From positions 17,504,392 to 17,568,391 of the forward strand of contig QCXZ01000003.1 in the NCBI GenBank assembly GCA_025024175.1: a DNA stretch of 64,000 nt, read 5' to 3'. Under the pieces are notes generated by a model. That model had not been told where the DNA came from. It did not search any database and saw only the letters and a program-made list of their open reading frames with translations. The first letter of the stretch is position 1; the number at the start of each line of letters is the position of its first letter. A program made the translations under genes and the position numbers. This stretch comes from Rhyzopertha dominica. Its lineage: Eukaryota; Arthropoda; Insecta; Coleoptera; Bostrichidae. Of this stretch, positions 1-11,604 are shown piece after piece.

Positions 1-1
1 T

Positions 2-1948
2 GTTGCCAAGCCACTAACTGACCTCACGAAAAAGGACATTTCATGGATATGGACCGAGGCTCAAGATGCAGCATTCAAACGCCTCAAAGAAGCTCTGGTC
101 ACCGCTCCAATTCTCCGACAAGCTGACCCGACTCTGCCCTACATCCTCCGAACGGATGCCAGTGCTTATGCTATTGGGGCGTGTTTACTCCAGGGGGAGG
201 GACAAGAAGAGCGGCCAGTAGAGTACGCAAGCCGATTACTGACGAAAGCTGAAAGCAACTATTCAACTACTGAGAGAGAAGCCCTCGCTGTAGTATATGC
301 TGTGAAGAAATTTCGAGGCTACGTCGACGGTTGCCCAATAAGAATTGCTACAGACCATCAACCTCTCAGATGGCTAATGTCTTTAAAGGCACCTAGCGGC
401 CGTCTAGCTAGATGGGCTTTAGAATTGCAAGAATATGACCTGCTAATCGAATATACGCCAGGTAGGTGCAATTTTCTGGCCGATATGCTTTCTAGGCCCC
501 CGATCGAGAAAATTGACACCGAAGCTTGCGAGGTAAGCTCAATATCAATAACACTTCCAACGAAATCACCCCACGAGACACGTGAGGAGCAGCAACATGA
601 CCCTGAAGTAAAGAAGATTATGGACTGCCTTGAAGACCCCCAAGACGCTGTCGACTTCAAGCGATGGACCGAAAGGGGCTATATAATGCATCAAGGTGTA
701 CTGTACAGATATGGTCCAGACAACGATTCCGATGATCCCCAGCTAGTGATTCCACGAGGGCAAATATCCGAGATATTGCGGGAATGCCACGACTCACCTC
801 TCGCTGGACATTATGGTGCGGATCGTACGTTAAGCACTATTGCACGACGATATTATTGGACTACTATGCGACGTGATGTTGCCCAACATGTCCGCAAGTG
901 TTTGGAGTGCAATAGATATAAGCCCAATAATATGAAGCCCGCCGGATTAATCCAAACACCGCCACTATCGCAGAGGTTTGAAGTCATTTCAATAGACTTA
1001 TTTGGGCCGCTGCCTCGGACTAGTGATGGACTGAAATGGGTTTTTGTTGTGGAAGATGTTGCAACCAAGTGGACAGAATTGTTCGGTCTCTCTGCTGCCA
1101 CCGCTGTAGCGTGTGCTCGTATCCTCATAGACGAAATAATCCTACGGTACGGAACTCCACGCCGCGTTATCAGCGACAACGCGCTTCAATTCGTGTCAGC
1201 AGTTATGCAGCAAGTTGCGAGTGTCCTAGGGTTCCAACAAACACTGATTCCCGTTTATCATCCAGAAGCAAATCCCGCTGAACGAAAAAATCGCGATCTT
1301 AAGGTGCGACTAGCTATAATGGTAGAAGAACAGCAGAGCGAATGGGCTAACGCACTCCCCGCGATAAGATTCGCAATGAACACAGCCAAGAACAGCAGCA
1401 CCGGATTTTCTCCCGCTATGTTATGCTTCGGACGTGAAATTAGATCGCCGGGAGAAGTACAACGCGATTTAAGAACCATCGTCGAAAACGAACATTTCGC
1501 AACTGAAATCACACCGTATTTGAGATTAATCGCGACAAATATGCAATGTGCAAAAGAAAACCATGAATTAGCACAAGACCGTGCTAAACGCTACGGTGAC
1601 CTACGCCGTAGCCGTGCTGAAGTGTTTACAGTTGGAGATAAGGTTTGGGTCGAGAGCCATCCCATTAGCGACGCTACCAAGGGTTTCTCGGCTAAGTTAG
1701 CACCAAAGCGTGACGGACCCTATGTTATCGCAAGTCAGCTAACTCCGTCTACGTACCGCATCGCTTCAGTTCAACACCCAAGAGACATCGTAGGGCATTA
1801 TCACTCGTCAGCTTTACGAAAATGTCATCTGAGTGATCAGCAAGCCGACGTCTTACTCCCAGTTCATCCACTGCGTCGTACAGGAAGACCTAAAGGTTCA
1901 ATTACGAAGAATGGTCCATACAATATGACGACGCATGACAGAAACTAG
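2..1948 (+). CDS. Ty3/Gypsy pol fragment: RNase H and integrase (5' cut by window edge)
   Basis: An open frame enters from the left edge and stops at 1948, about 648 residues. It starts after the RT palm. The RNase H domain is visible (RTDASAYAIG, then STTEREALAVVYAVKKF, TDHQPLRWLM and ADMLSR). The integrase follows, with an HHCC zinc finger (HDSPLAGH, CLEC) and a catalytic core showing the three acidic positions in SIDLFGP, ISDNALQF and NPAERKNRD. A GPY/F-like module (KLAPKRDGPYVI) closes the C terminus. These make it the 3' half of a Ty3/Gypsy polyprotein that copies and integrates the element. The visible frame has no stop or frameshift, so the insertion looks fairly young. It lies in the same orientation as FAS-1, within an intron upstream of the KR exon. 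The clade is not certain. Confidence 0.9.
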   Translation, partial: VAKPLTDLTKKDISWIWTEAQDAAFKRLKEALVTAPILRQADPTLPYILRTDASAYAIGACLLQGEGQEERPVEYASRLLTKAESNYSTTEREALAVVYAVKKFRGYVDGCPIRIATDHQPLRWLMSLKAPSGRLARWALELQEYDLLIEYTPGRCNFLADMLSRPPIEKIDTEACEVSSISITLPTKSPHETREEQQHDPEVKKIMDCLEDPQDAVDFKRWTERGYIMHQGVLYRYGPDNDSDDPQLVIPRGQISEILRECHDSPLAGHYGADRTLSTIARRYYWTTMRRDVAQHVRKCLECNRYKPNNMKPAGLIQTPPLSQRFEVISIDLFGPLPRTSDGLKWVFVVEDVATKWTELFGLSAATAVACARILIDEIILRYGTPRRVISDNALQFVSAVMQQVASVLGFQQTLIPVYHPEANPAERKNRDLKVRLAIMVEEQQSEWANALPAIRFAMNTAKNSSTGFSPAMLCFGREIRSPGEVQRDLRTIVENEHFATEITPYLRLIATNMQCAKENHELAQDRAKRYGDLRRSRAEVFTVGDKVWVESHPISDATKGFSAKLAPKRDGPYVIASQLTPSTYRIASVQHPRDIVGHYHSSALRKCHLSDQQADVLLPVHPLRRTGRPKGSITKNGPYNMTTHDRN

Positions 1949-2035
1949 GAGATCATCGCGCAATACTTAAATCACTAATTTTCTTTCTTTCATTTAGTTA
2001 GTTCAGTTGGTTCCCGCACGAGACGTTCGCGGCAA

Positions 2036-2300
2036 CCAAAGGGGGAGTCTGTAACGCTCAGCCGGCGTATCGTCATGCGGCCACCGCACGTACCGTACCT
2101 GCTGCTTGGACGAGCGCTGCGACGAGGACGTGCAGGACCCGCAGTCTCCAAGGAGTTTGAAGTTGTTATTAAATAATAGAACTGGATTGTCAATATTTTA
2201 AAAAAGCACATAATATTATACTTTCTATTATTAACACGAGTATTATTTGCTTTCATAAACAAATCCTCTAAAGTACGCACGTACTAGCGACGTTATAGTA
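2036..2300 (+). repeat. Polypurine tract and probable 3' LTR of the first Gypsy element
   Basis: A purine tract (AAAGGGGGAG, ending at 2047) lies about 100 bases after the pol stop and is followed by TGTAACGCTC from 2050, the expected arrangement of a PPT and the start of a 3' LTR. The 5' LTR is outside the window, so the LTR end cannot be set; the right boundary given is only nominal. Confidence 0.4.
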
Positions 2301-3398
<1,098 letters not shown>

Positions 3399-3574
3399 TG
3401 AAAACGCAAAAACAATCCCACTTCTTCATACGGCTTATATACTAATCAACAATTTTTGTATTTCCAAGACTAGACGCGGATGTATTTAATATCTCATTTT
3501 GAAACTGCTATTTGTGTTCGCACTGGCATTACCTTTCGAAAAAATATTGTACGTAGATATTCAACAATTTACAC

Positions 3575-5241
3575 CAGTGATTCCCAAAGTGCGCGCTATC
3601 GCCCTCTGGTGGGCGCTGTAGTGATCCAGGGGGGCAGTGATGGCCACAGGTGCATTTCGGGGCGATGAATAAATGAATAACAAAATAAGAAACCGTCTGC
3701 AAATAGTCAATCGTGGTGATTTAAAATTACTGCTGACCAATGGCGGCTCGTTCGGGTCGGTAGGGTTTTTTTTCGTATTTTTATGTATATTTTGTTTTAT
3801 TATGTTCAGATATCTTGAAACAGTTGGAGCGTATTTTTTTTACATTACCATNAAGTTAATAATTAGCCAAAATCACATTTTTACGGGTTATCCCGAAAAA
3901 TTTACGCTACTCGGCAACCGTGACTGGGCCGTGTATGTGTTTGTGATCCAAGCCCGTGATCCAAGCGCTGGGTCGGTAGACCGCATCGTATAAGGAAGCA
4001 ATAGCATCGTTTTCCCATGACCTGAACAAAGACGCAACCCTGCGCGCATATTGAATCCTGAGGCGAAAATCGAAACTCTGCAATGCTTGGGTCCGGCAGG
4101 CAGCATAAAACGTTAAAACGGACTTCATCATTTATTTCAATTATTTCAAGTTTTTTTTAATCAACCAATTATAGTTCTGTTTTCTACTGAGTATTACAAA
4201 TTATCTGATTGACACCCTTTACATGCTTATACTTTTTTTATAATCATAATTTAATTTTACGTATATATGTTTTTATTGAAGTTAATAAAGGAAGCCCGGC
4301 ATTCATAATCGTCGGATTCCGAAAATTAATTTCGACATGTACATTGAACAGCAATTATATATAGTTCCATACTGAAATCACGAAAAACTACCCGAATGTT
4401 CTACGAAATTTTTCATTTTCCCAAGATTATTGTAAGAGTTATCCTCTTAAATAAACAATTTTAAGCAGATACCTTCAAACATTTAACAAAATTAATTAAA
4501 TACATGTTATAAATTTAGTCAATCTGAAATCATTGAAGAATTTCACACAAAAAAAAATAACAAAATAAGTAAGCGCCAATACCCATATAATCGCTTAATG
4601 TCGTCTGCCGGACTTCCGAATACATCTTCGGATTGAGCTCGACATATTATATCAACTTCTCGTCTCCGGTGCAGTACAGGTGCACGCTTAACGTTGAAAT
4701 TATGTAGCTAGTTGCCAGATTAGGCTATTTGTTACCAAATGAACTATCTTTTTAACTTACGGCGATATGAAAATTTACAAAAGTAGCAAGTAATAAACAA
4801 CAACAACTACGAGTATATACAAAATTATTTACTAATTTATAAATAAATAATATTGACCAACTAGAGTGGACCAAAATTTTTACTGCCGACCCAATAGAAT
4901 TTGTCACCAGCCGCCACTGCTGCTGACCAAAATAGATCCAGAATTATTAAATTGGTAGCAGCGCAACAGTTTTATCCTTTACATTAAGATGATTTCGAAT
5001 GTTTTAACTTTTTTCATATTACCTTTCCATTTCGAGTTCAATAATCGGTTCATAATTTCAAACTTCAATTTTTCTAATTTACAGCTTTCTTTACTATATT
5101 TTAAGAAAAAGCTAGAAACATTAATACATTATTTACCCTTCTGTTTAGCTGCTATTAAAATATGAAAAAAATCCAGGGGGCGCTGAGTAATATTTTTTTC
5201 TGGAAAGGTGGCGATAGGTCAAATAAGTTTGAGAACCACTG
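3575..5241. mobile_element. hAT-type non-autonomous element (outer)
   Basis: The ends are inverted: the left end reads CAGTGATTCCCAAAGT and the complement of the right end reads CAGTGGTTCTCAAACTTAT. The element is flanked by a perfect 8-bp target duplication, ATTTACAC, at 3567-3574 and 5242-5249. CAGTG-type termini with 8-bp duplications are characteristic of the hAT superfamily. I see no transposase, so the 1667-bp copy is probably non-autonomous. A second element is nested inside at 3738-4919, so the original element was about 480 bp. It lies in the FAS-1 intron between 3332 and 8057. Confidence 0.9.
3738..4919. mobile_element. hAT-like element nested inside the outer hAT
   Basis: The left end reads CAATGGCGGCTCGT and the complement of the right end reads CAGTGGCGGCTGGT. 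The flanking 8 bases CTGCTGAC are identical at 3730-3737 and 4920-4927. The 1182-bp body contains no recognisable transposase; overlapping minus-strand frames of about 70 codons near 3890-4130 match nothing I know. It must have inserted after the outer element. Confidence 0.85.
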
Positions 5242-5249
5242 ATTTACAC

Positions 5250-8056
5250 TATTAAAATAATACTTTTCTTCCAAACGATTTGTGATAACAGCCGCTTGTT
5301 TCGGGTATTAGATTTTGTTACATTGATTATCGTAGCCTATAGATACGAAAATGATATTTCATAAAGAAAGTTCCTCATTAAAATCATAACATACGCTATC
5401 TTGATTTATGTTCATCAAATTGTTGCATTTAGGTACCTTAAATTGGTATATACGGCAGTAATATACTGTGAAAAATGTAGTATTACTTCGATGTTAACCC
5501 ATGGTAATGCAAAGCAACTTTAAAAACCTATAAGGTGCATAATCGGATAACAAGAAAAGTTCTGCTATTTACAGGAACTTTTATACTAAACTCGCAAACA
5601 AAATATCCAGAACAAATTGAGCTAAAATAAAAAAATATATATTATGACTTATTTATATAATTACTAGATTTCAAAATAATAGTCTTAAATTAATCAATTA
5701 TTCGAAGCATTAATTTCTTTTCGCATCACGTCATTACCATTATTACCATTTATTACCATTAAACGTGTTTATTCGAAAGGGGTAGTATGTGCGTAACATT
5801 AACATCTGAATGTCTCACAGTTGATAAAATCATCTTAATTGTATGTATGACATGGATAACTTCAAGCGGAGCAAATTTATACTAAATACAGGTATTACAA
5901 ACAATAATTGCCGAAACCCCAGTAGTGTGATATTATAAATTTACTAACTGCGAGGTATTATAGTAGTGAGATAATTAACGAATATTATCAATGGTGTTAT
6001 TATTATTATCATCAGTAATGTGTTTCTATCAGTTTATTTTTATCCAGAAACGTACCTATATTGTTTATTTTACTCTGTGTCTAGCATCCCGGTACCGGTA
6101 ATCACTTTCATCCTGGTAAAAACAGTGTTATCAGTGCCGCATCAATACTATGCTAACGCTTTACAAGAAAGTCTCTCAAAGCACTTCGGAATACGATACT
6201 AAATTATTTTGGCGCACTTTAGACACCGCAAATATCAGTTGTGGTACTCGTATAAATCACTCACTGACACTGACGCTTGAAAAATATTTTCACTAATAGG
6301 TCTTTGTCCGTCATTATAAATTTTGTATTGATCCATTCACCAGAAACCAAATTATACTTTGGCCGATTTCATTTGCCAGTAAACGCAGCCATTATTTCGG
6401 CTTGAAAATTACCATTTTCACAAACTATCACAATATAGGGATTTCATGTTGATGAACCTATAAGTTCCATCAAAATTTGAAAATTCCAGAACTTTAAAAA
6501 TGTCTCTCATCTTATTAGCTTTTATAATCATACCTCTAAAATAGTGCTGCATGGGAATCATTTAAGAAGTTTACATGGCAAGTGAGCTTTCCCCGTAGTG
6601 TATTTGTACAGGTTTCAAAATTCGGTAACACACACGATATTTTATATTGGATGTCTTTTAACGATACCTACAGATTTCTGTTCCCATACTTCCTGAACCT
6701 TCCTTTACTAGCATCTTATAACAACAATTTTCTCGCTATCTCTTTATTTTCATNCAATTTTTGTTGCCGAGGCAAATAATCTAATAAAGCATTACTGATT
6801 TCACGATTAGGAACATCGCTGAAGCCTTTTATATTACCCTTTATGTCAGGCACGAAAAGTTTAATTTGTGTCTTTACTAAACCTAAAAAAAAACCTTTAT
6901 GTACAAGTGGTACTCGAACCCACGTGGTTTCTTTAGAGGTGTGACACACTAAACATTTTAGCAAAAATACCTACAACTTTTTTTTGTGGTAGATACCAAT
7001 AGTGGAATAAGAGACCTTAACACCAGACGAGACCAACAACTAAATCTTTATAAAAATTTTAAGGATTGCAAGGATATGCTCTCTATAGGTCTAAATATTC
7101 TACGTGGCCTGTCAAATCGGGTAAACACATAGTAATGCGCTGCTTTTGAATTAATTCATTTGTTTATTATCGTACATATTTAAAAATATAAAATGACTCG
7201 TATTATTATAACCCATTACCTGAAACAACCTGAAGTGGAGAGCGTGTTCCACTTAATGTTAAGTGATCTATATATTTGTTTTAGAGACGACGTGTCCTTT
7301 TCAAAACTGAATATTTATTGGAGATCGTAGAGATTTTCAAAATCTCAGATAATGCTAGTGTTATACGCAATTTCTTGCCAGAATTTGTTAAATTTTTAAA
7401 AACAGTTTTATGCAGTCCTATATCTTCGTGTAGCGCGGGGCGTTCGTTTTCTGCTTAAGGAAGGCGGAAAACAAATTTGGAATCAACAATGCCACAGAAA
7501 AGGCTTTACTGCATATTCATAAAAATCACAATATTGATTTAAATATAGGCATAATTGCTAACTCGTTCATTAATAAAACAGAAGTTAAGCGAAATACGTT
7601 CTTTGATAAATAAATAGGTAGGTTTAAGTAATAAATTATTTTGTTCTTACCGCTAATTTATTATTATTGTTTGTTACTGTATTTTATCGACTTAGTATTT
7701 TGTTCTATTAATAAAATTATTTTTCCATGCAAAAACACATTTTTAACTTTTTGAAGAAATTGACCTTGAGAAATTTTTGACTGAGGTGATACGGCACAAT
7801 TTTATAACGAGCCAGCTTGAGATTTTGAATGCTCGGCGCCTATGTACAAACAGGAATGCTGCTCTTATCTCATCGTTTGGTAGGGAAAGGTACTATATTT
7901 AAGAAGTAAAAGATTACCTACTGACGCGTATTCGTTTATTGCAAAATAGTGCCCGCCCTTAGATAAGGAAGCTGCCAAGTGAACGTTAAGGTCCAGAATT
8001 AATTCTCTTTGTTTGAATAAAGAAAAATACTTATAATTTTTTTTCTGCATTTGCAG
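5250..8056. other. FAS-1 intron sequence, no gene seen
   Basis: About 2.8 kb of AT-rich sequence with no convincing coding region. A degenerate tRNA-like stretch on the minus strand near 6895-6960 carries a B-box-like GGGTTCGAGTACC. The interval ends in the acceptor TTTGCAG of the next FAS-1 exon. Confidence 0.5.
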
Positions 8057-8258
8057 GTAGGAATAATTGCAAACATGCATCACAGCCCATCAGACGTAGT
8101 TGGCGGCACTCTTCAACAGAAACTGTCAAGCTGCTTCGAGGTTTTGGACAAATTCCTCAGGCAGCCAAATCCTGTTGTCTCAAGCATAATAGTAGCAGAA
8201 AAGTCTAACAACTTGGAGTCAACTAGTAGCATGACAGAGATAGTTAAAAGGATCTTAG
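8057..8258 (+). CDS. FAS-1 exon: KR end and KR-ACP linker
   Basis: This 202-nt exon continues the FAS-1 polypeptide from the KR domain towards the acyl carrier protein. It encodes VGIIANMHH, then GGTLQQKLSSCFEVLDKFL, QPNPVVSSIIVAEK and EIVKRILG, the typical helical segment after KR in animal FAS. It starts after TTTGCAG at phase 0 and stops after ATC TTA G before GTAAAT, leaving one base that pairs with GT at 24430. The downstream intron, as assembled, is over 16 kb and holds a whole LTR retrotransposon, a PLE and a sequence gap; part of that length is probably a false duplication. Confidence 0.95.
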
Positions 8259-8378
8259 GTAAATTTTTAAATAATTTAACTACATTTCGACAGTTTCTTT
8301 ACGTCATCAAGTGTATTTCTACGAAAAAAGAATAAAAGGGTAACTTTTGCTAGGTATTTGTCAATAGGAAAGTACCAG

Positions 8379-8382
<4 letters not shown>

Positions 8383-8449
<67 letters not shown>
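8383..8449. repeat. (TA)n microsatellite
   Basis: About 33 TA dinucleotides directly abut the 5' LTR at 8450, and TA repeats also follow the 3' LTR at 15843. The retrotransposon therefore appears to have integrated into a TA tract, which hides its target duplication. Confidence 0.95.
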
Positions 8450-8450
<1 letters not shown>

Positions 8451-9020
8451 GAGAATAGAATTTTCGTAAGCATGATATTTAGGTGAAAAATAGGAAATTC
8501 GATAGGCATGAAATTTTGTAAAACTGAGCATGTAACGTTTAAGTGGTTTACCATATGGCCGGCAATTTGAGATGTTGAATACAAGTGCTGGCGTCTCTGA
8601 GACGCAGTAACTTTCGTTAGGGTGACAGGTTGAACGAGACAGGGGATCTCGTAAAATTGACAAATCAGTTCGGCACTGTGTATGATCATATTACTTACAA
8701 GTACATATTCGAAATTTATTAGCTAAAATCGTATTGGCTGAGCCTAAAAGACGCATCTTGAGAAAAATGCATGTGATTGGGTAAATAGCATAATATGGGT
8801 GGATAGGAGGTGTGTGTTTGTATCCAAATTGAGAACTTGAATAACTGGGGGAAATCAGTTCTTCTTAACCTCCGATTGTTTAAAGTACTCTTGACGGGAG
8901 TGTCATAACCGAATTAAATAACTCTGTAGAACTTGTACTGCACATGTAAATAGTGTTTGTGACGGCAGTTATAGTTGTAGTGCCTTCTATTGGATTAACC
9001 CTTTTTGGATTAAAGTAAAA

Positions 9021-9380
9021 GGTGAGTCAACCTCACAGAGCTTTATACTTCTATGTGAGTCAACCTCACAGAGCTTTATACTTCTATGTGAGTCAACCTC
9101 ACAGAGCTTTATACTTCTATGTGTGTCAACCTCACAGAGCTTTATACTTCTATGTGAGTCAACCTCACAGAGCTTTATACTTCTATGTGTGCCAACCTCA
9201 CAGAGCTTTATACTTCTATGTGTGTCAACCTCACAGAGCTTTATACTTCTATGTGAGTTAACCTCACAGAGCTTTATACTTCTATGTGAGTCAACCTCAC
9301 AGAGCTTTATACTTCTATGTGAGTCAACCTCACAGAGCTTTATACTTCTATGTAACCTCACAGAGCTTTATACTCCTATG
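9021..9380 (+). repeat. 33-bp tandem array in LTR, about 11 units
   Basis: Ten full units and a final shortened one. Each contains GTGAGtcaacCTCAC, a five-base-pair stem with a five-base loop. Because 33 is a multiple of 3, several frames stay open on both strands and give repetitive pseudo-proteins such as SQPHRALYFYV; these are not genes. The same array recurs at 14239-14600 and 20674-21033. Confidence 0.95.
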
Positions 9381-9510
9381 GGATATCATGGCTTGTAGAG
9401 CAAGTCGCTCGTTGTTTAATTATCCACTAGAATACCAATTGCTGGTGAACACCTTGTATTTACTCTGCTTGTTGTTTAAGCTGTTTCATGTTCTGTCTCT
9501 GCTTGCCTGT

Positions 9511-10134
9511 TGAGCTTGTAGCTCATCCACTGGATTGGATTCAGTGGGCCCAACGGGGCGTTATCGAGTAAAGCTTAATGTTTTACTTATTGAGCTTGTA
9601 GCTCATCCACTGGACTGGGTTCAGTGGGCCCAACGGGGCGTGATCTAGTAAAGCTTATTGTTTTACTTATTGAGCTTGTAGCTCATCCACTGAATTGGAT
9701 TCAGTGGGCCCAACGGGGCGTTAACGAGTAAAGCTTAATGTTTTACTTATTGAGCTTGTAGCTCATCCACTGGACTGGGTTCAGTGGGCCCAACGGGGCG
9801 TGATCTAGTAAAGCTTATTGTTTTACTTATTGAGCTTGTAGCTCATCCACTGGATTGGATTCAGTGGGCCCAACGGGGCGTTAACGAGTAAAGCTTATTG
9901 TTTTACTTATTGAGCTTGTAGCTCATCCACTGGATTGGATTCAGTGGGCCCAAGGGGGCGTTATCTAGTAAAGCTTATTGTTTTACTTGTTGAGCTTGTA
10001 GCTCATCCACTGGACTATGTTCAGTGGGCCCAACGGGGCGTTATTGAGTAGAGCTTATTGTTTTACTTATTGGGCTTGTAGCTCATCCACTGAATTGGAT
10101 TCAGTGGGCCTATCGAGGCGTTATCAGCGAATTA
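9511..10134 (+). repeat. 80-bp tandem array in LTR, 8 units
   Basis: Eight units with an 80-base period (starts at 9511, 9591, 9671, 9751 and so on). Each unit holds two potential hairpins, TGAGCTtgtAGCTCA and CCACTG...CAGTGG, and then GGGCCC. Copies recur in the other two LTR sequences at about 14727-15350 and 21164-21787. Alternate units differ in the same way (GGATTGGATT against GGACTGGGTT), suggesting a higher-order two-unit repeat. Confidence 0.95.
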
Positions 10135-10240
10135 ATGATTAGTGTCCTGACGGGAACCCATCCCGTCATGCTGGGCCTAATTGAGACAGCAGTAGACAAA
10201 TTATTATCCTAATGAATCTAAACCTAAGTCAGCTTAGAAG

Positions 10241-10494
10241 AATATAAAGCTCATGCGTGTTTTCCTATATTTATTGCAGAGAGCCAAAGTGCGAGGGTAA
10301 ACCTGTAACCAGGGAGGATCGAGGGTCACTGTCCGCTTGGATGTCCTGACACAGCGGGTGGTCTTCAACCACCACTGACCTAGATTTAAGTGCACATTGT
10401 CACATAATTCAATAGATGGAAATTGTTCAAGTTGTTTCTGATTTATTAACTTGCCACCTGACTAATTTGACGTGCAGAAGTAAGCCATAATAAA
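10241..10494 (+). promoter_or_regulatory. Probable LTR core promoter and polyadenylation signal
   Basis: A TATA-like AATATAAAG at 10241-10249 is followed about 240 bases later by AATAAA at 10489-10494, the order expected of an LTR where U3 leads into R. Assigned by position only. Confidence 0.4.
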
Positions 10495-10836
10495 GTCTTG
10501 ACATTAATATTAATTATGCAGCGTTAAGGCTAGTAGGTTTTTGTAAAAAAAAAGTATAGCATATATCTTCGTGTTGTCTCTTCAGATTTGTCTTACAATT
10601 TTTCAGAAGATTTGTCTTACAATTTTTCAGAAGTGGGATCTGAATTTGCGTGATTGATTACTTTTAATTAGATAATACAATTTAATAGTCGTGGGCATTA
10701 AAGGACAACCCTTTACCTCGATCTACCCGCTGGTATAAAACAGGTTGTAGGTAGTAGAATAATTAAATTGCATGTGTGTGTCGAGAAGTAAAGTTGCCAT
10801 AATCGTCTAGGAGCTATTTGTCAACCCTTCATTACA

Positions 10837-11604
10837 ATGGCCGGTAAACGGGGTCAGAAACGATCAAGAGAAACTTCCGAAGCCTCTGAGGAGGCCGCGC
10901 CAACCACCTCGCGCGCACGATCAAATGACGGTTCCGAATCGCGTTCTAGTACCGTTCAGAGCGATAAATTCGATATGCCAGCGGAAGCAATGGCTAGTTT
11001 TATAAAATGTCAGGAGAAACGGGACGACATCAGAGTGGATGCTACAAATGGCGATGCGGTACCGACTTTCGATCCAACGAGTAGGGAATATACCACGGAA
11101 ATGTGGATACACAAAATTGACGAACTAAGAACAGTCTTTAAATGGAACGAAACTTCCCAGTATTCCTTCATCATAGGTGGGCTAGACGATGGGGTAGTTA
11201 AAAGCGGAGCGCGTGCTGGCAAGCACGAAACACCTCAATCACTGTACGAGTTTTTAATCGCTCACGAAGATGATGCGGCTCATAAAACTACATCCCAAAC
11301 AGTCCGACCGCATCTTAATCGTTTTCATAAGACCGGGTACAGGAAGGACGTACGTAATAACAAGCGATACCACCAAGAAAGGAGTAACAGCAATACCGGC
11401 GGGGGCGGAAGTAGTGGAATTAACTGTTTCAAATGCAACAAAAGTGGACATTACGCTCGAGACTGCAGGGTGGCTGTAAAAAGGTGTATTTTGTGCAATA
11501 AAATTGGGCATGACAAGAAATACTGCCTGGAATACCGCAATGAAGGTCGCACGCAGAACAACGGGGAGCATTCGGGATCTAAGAAGGACGGCACGGTCGC
11601 ATGA
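10837..11604 (+). CDS. gag polyprotein of the 8450-15842 element
   Basis: 255 codons from ATG (MAGKRGQKRSRETSEASEEA) to a TGA at 11602. The N terminus is basic and serine-rich, a capsid-like part follows (TFDPTSREYTTEMWIHKIDE), and two CCHC zinc knuckles lie near the C terminus (CFKCNKSGHYARDC and CILCNKIGHDKKYC), which bind the element RNA during assembly. It is short for a Gypsy gag, with an apparent loss after LYEFLIAHEDDAAH. The stop is followed directly, in the same frame, by the protease frame, and the context is TGA CTA G. The second copy at 17270-18040 has frameshifts, probably sequence errors at a contig end. Confidence 0.92.
   Translation: MAGKRGQKRSRETSEASEEAAPTTSRARSNDGSESRSSTVQSDKFDMPAEAMASFIKCQEKRDDIRVDATNGDAVPTFDPTSREYTTEMWIHKIDELRTVFKWNETSQYSFIIGGLDDGVVKSGARAGKHETPQSLYEFLIAHEDDAAHKTTSQTVRPHLNRFHKTGYRKDVRNNKRYHQERSNSNTGGGGSSGINCFKCNKSGHYARDCRVAVKRCILCNKIGHDKKYCLEYRNEGRTQNNGEHSGSKKDGTVA

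Larger units (their letters stand above)
8450..10621 (+). repeat. 5' LTR, 2172 bp, with two internal tandem arrays
   Basis: Starts TGTGAG, ends TCTTACA. It carries a 33-bp array (9021-9380), an 80-bp array (9511-10134), a TATA-like AATATAAAG near 10241 and an AATAAA at 10489. It differs from both later LTR copies at 8820 (G against A at 14037 and 20473) and at 9630 (C against T at 14847 and 21283), which marks it as the true 5' LTR. Confidence 0.92.

Noticed and set aside
6895..6960. tRNA gene on the minus strand
   Set aside because: Only the T arm/B box is convincing; the D arm and acceptor stem do not fold.
8276..8689. 137-codon minus-strand frame over the TA repeat, and similar frames at 13448 and 20041
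   Set aside because: It runs through a TA microsatellite and LTR sequence; same LTR in all copies, no domain.
8987..9398. Repetitive proteins on both strands (SQPHRALYFYV and HRSIKLCEVDS repeats), also at 14239 and 20640
   Set aside because: They are by-products of the 33-bp tandem array, whose length is a multiple of three; no independent coding signal.
9021..10134. CRISPR-like array
   Set aside because: Direct tandem repeats without unique spacers, in a eukaryotic LTR.
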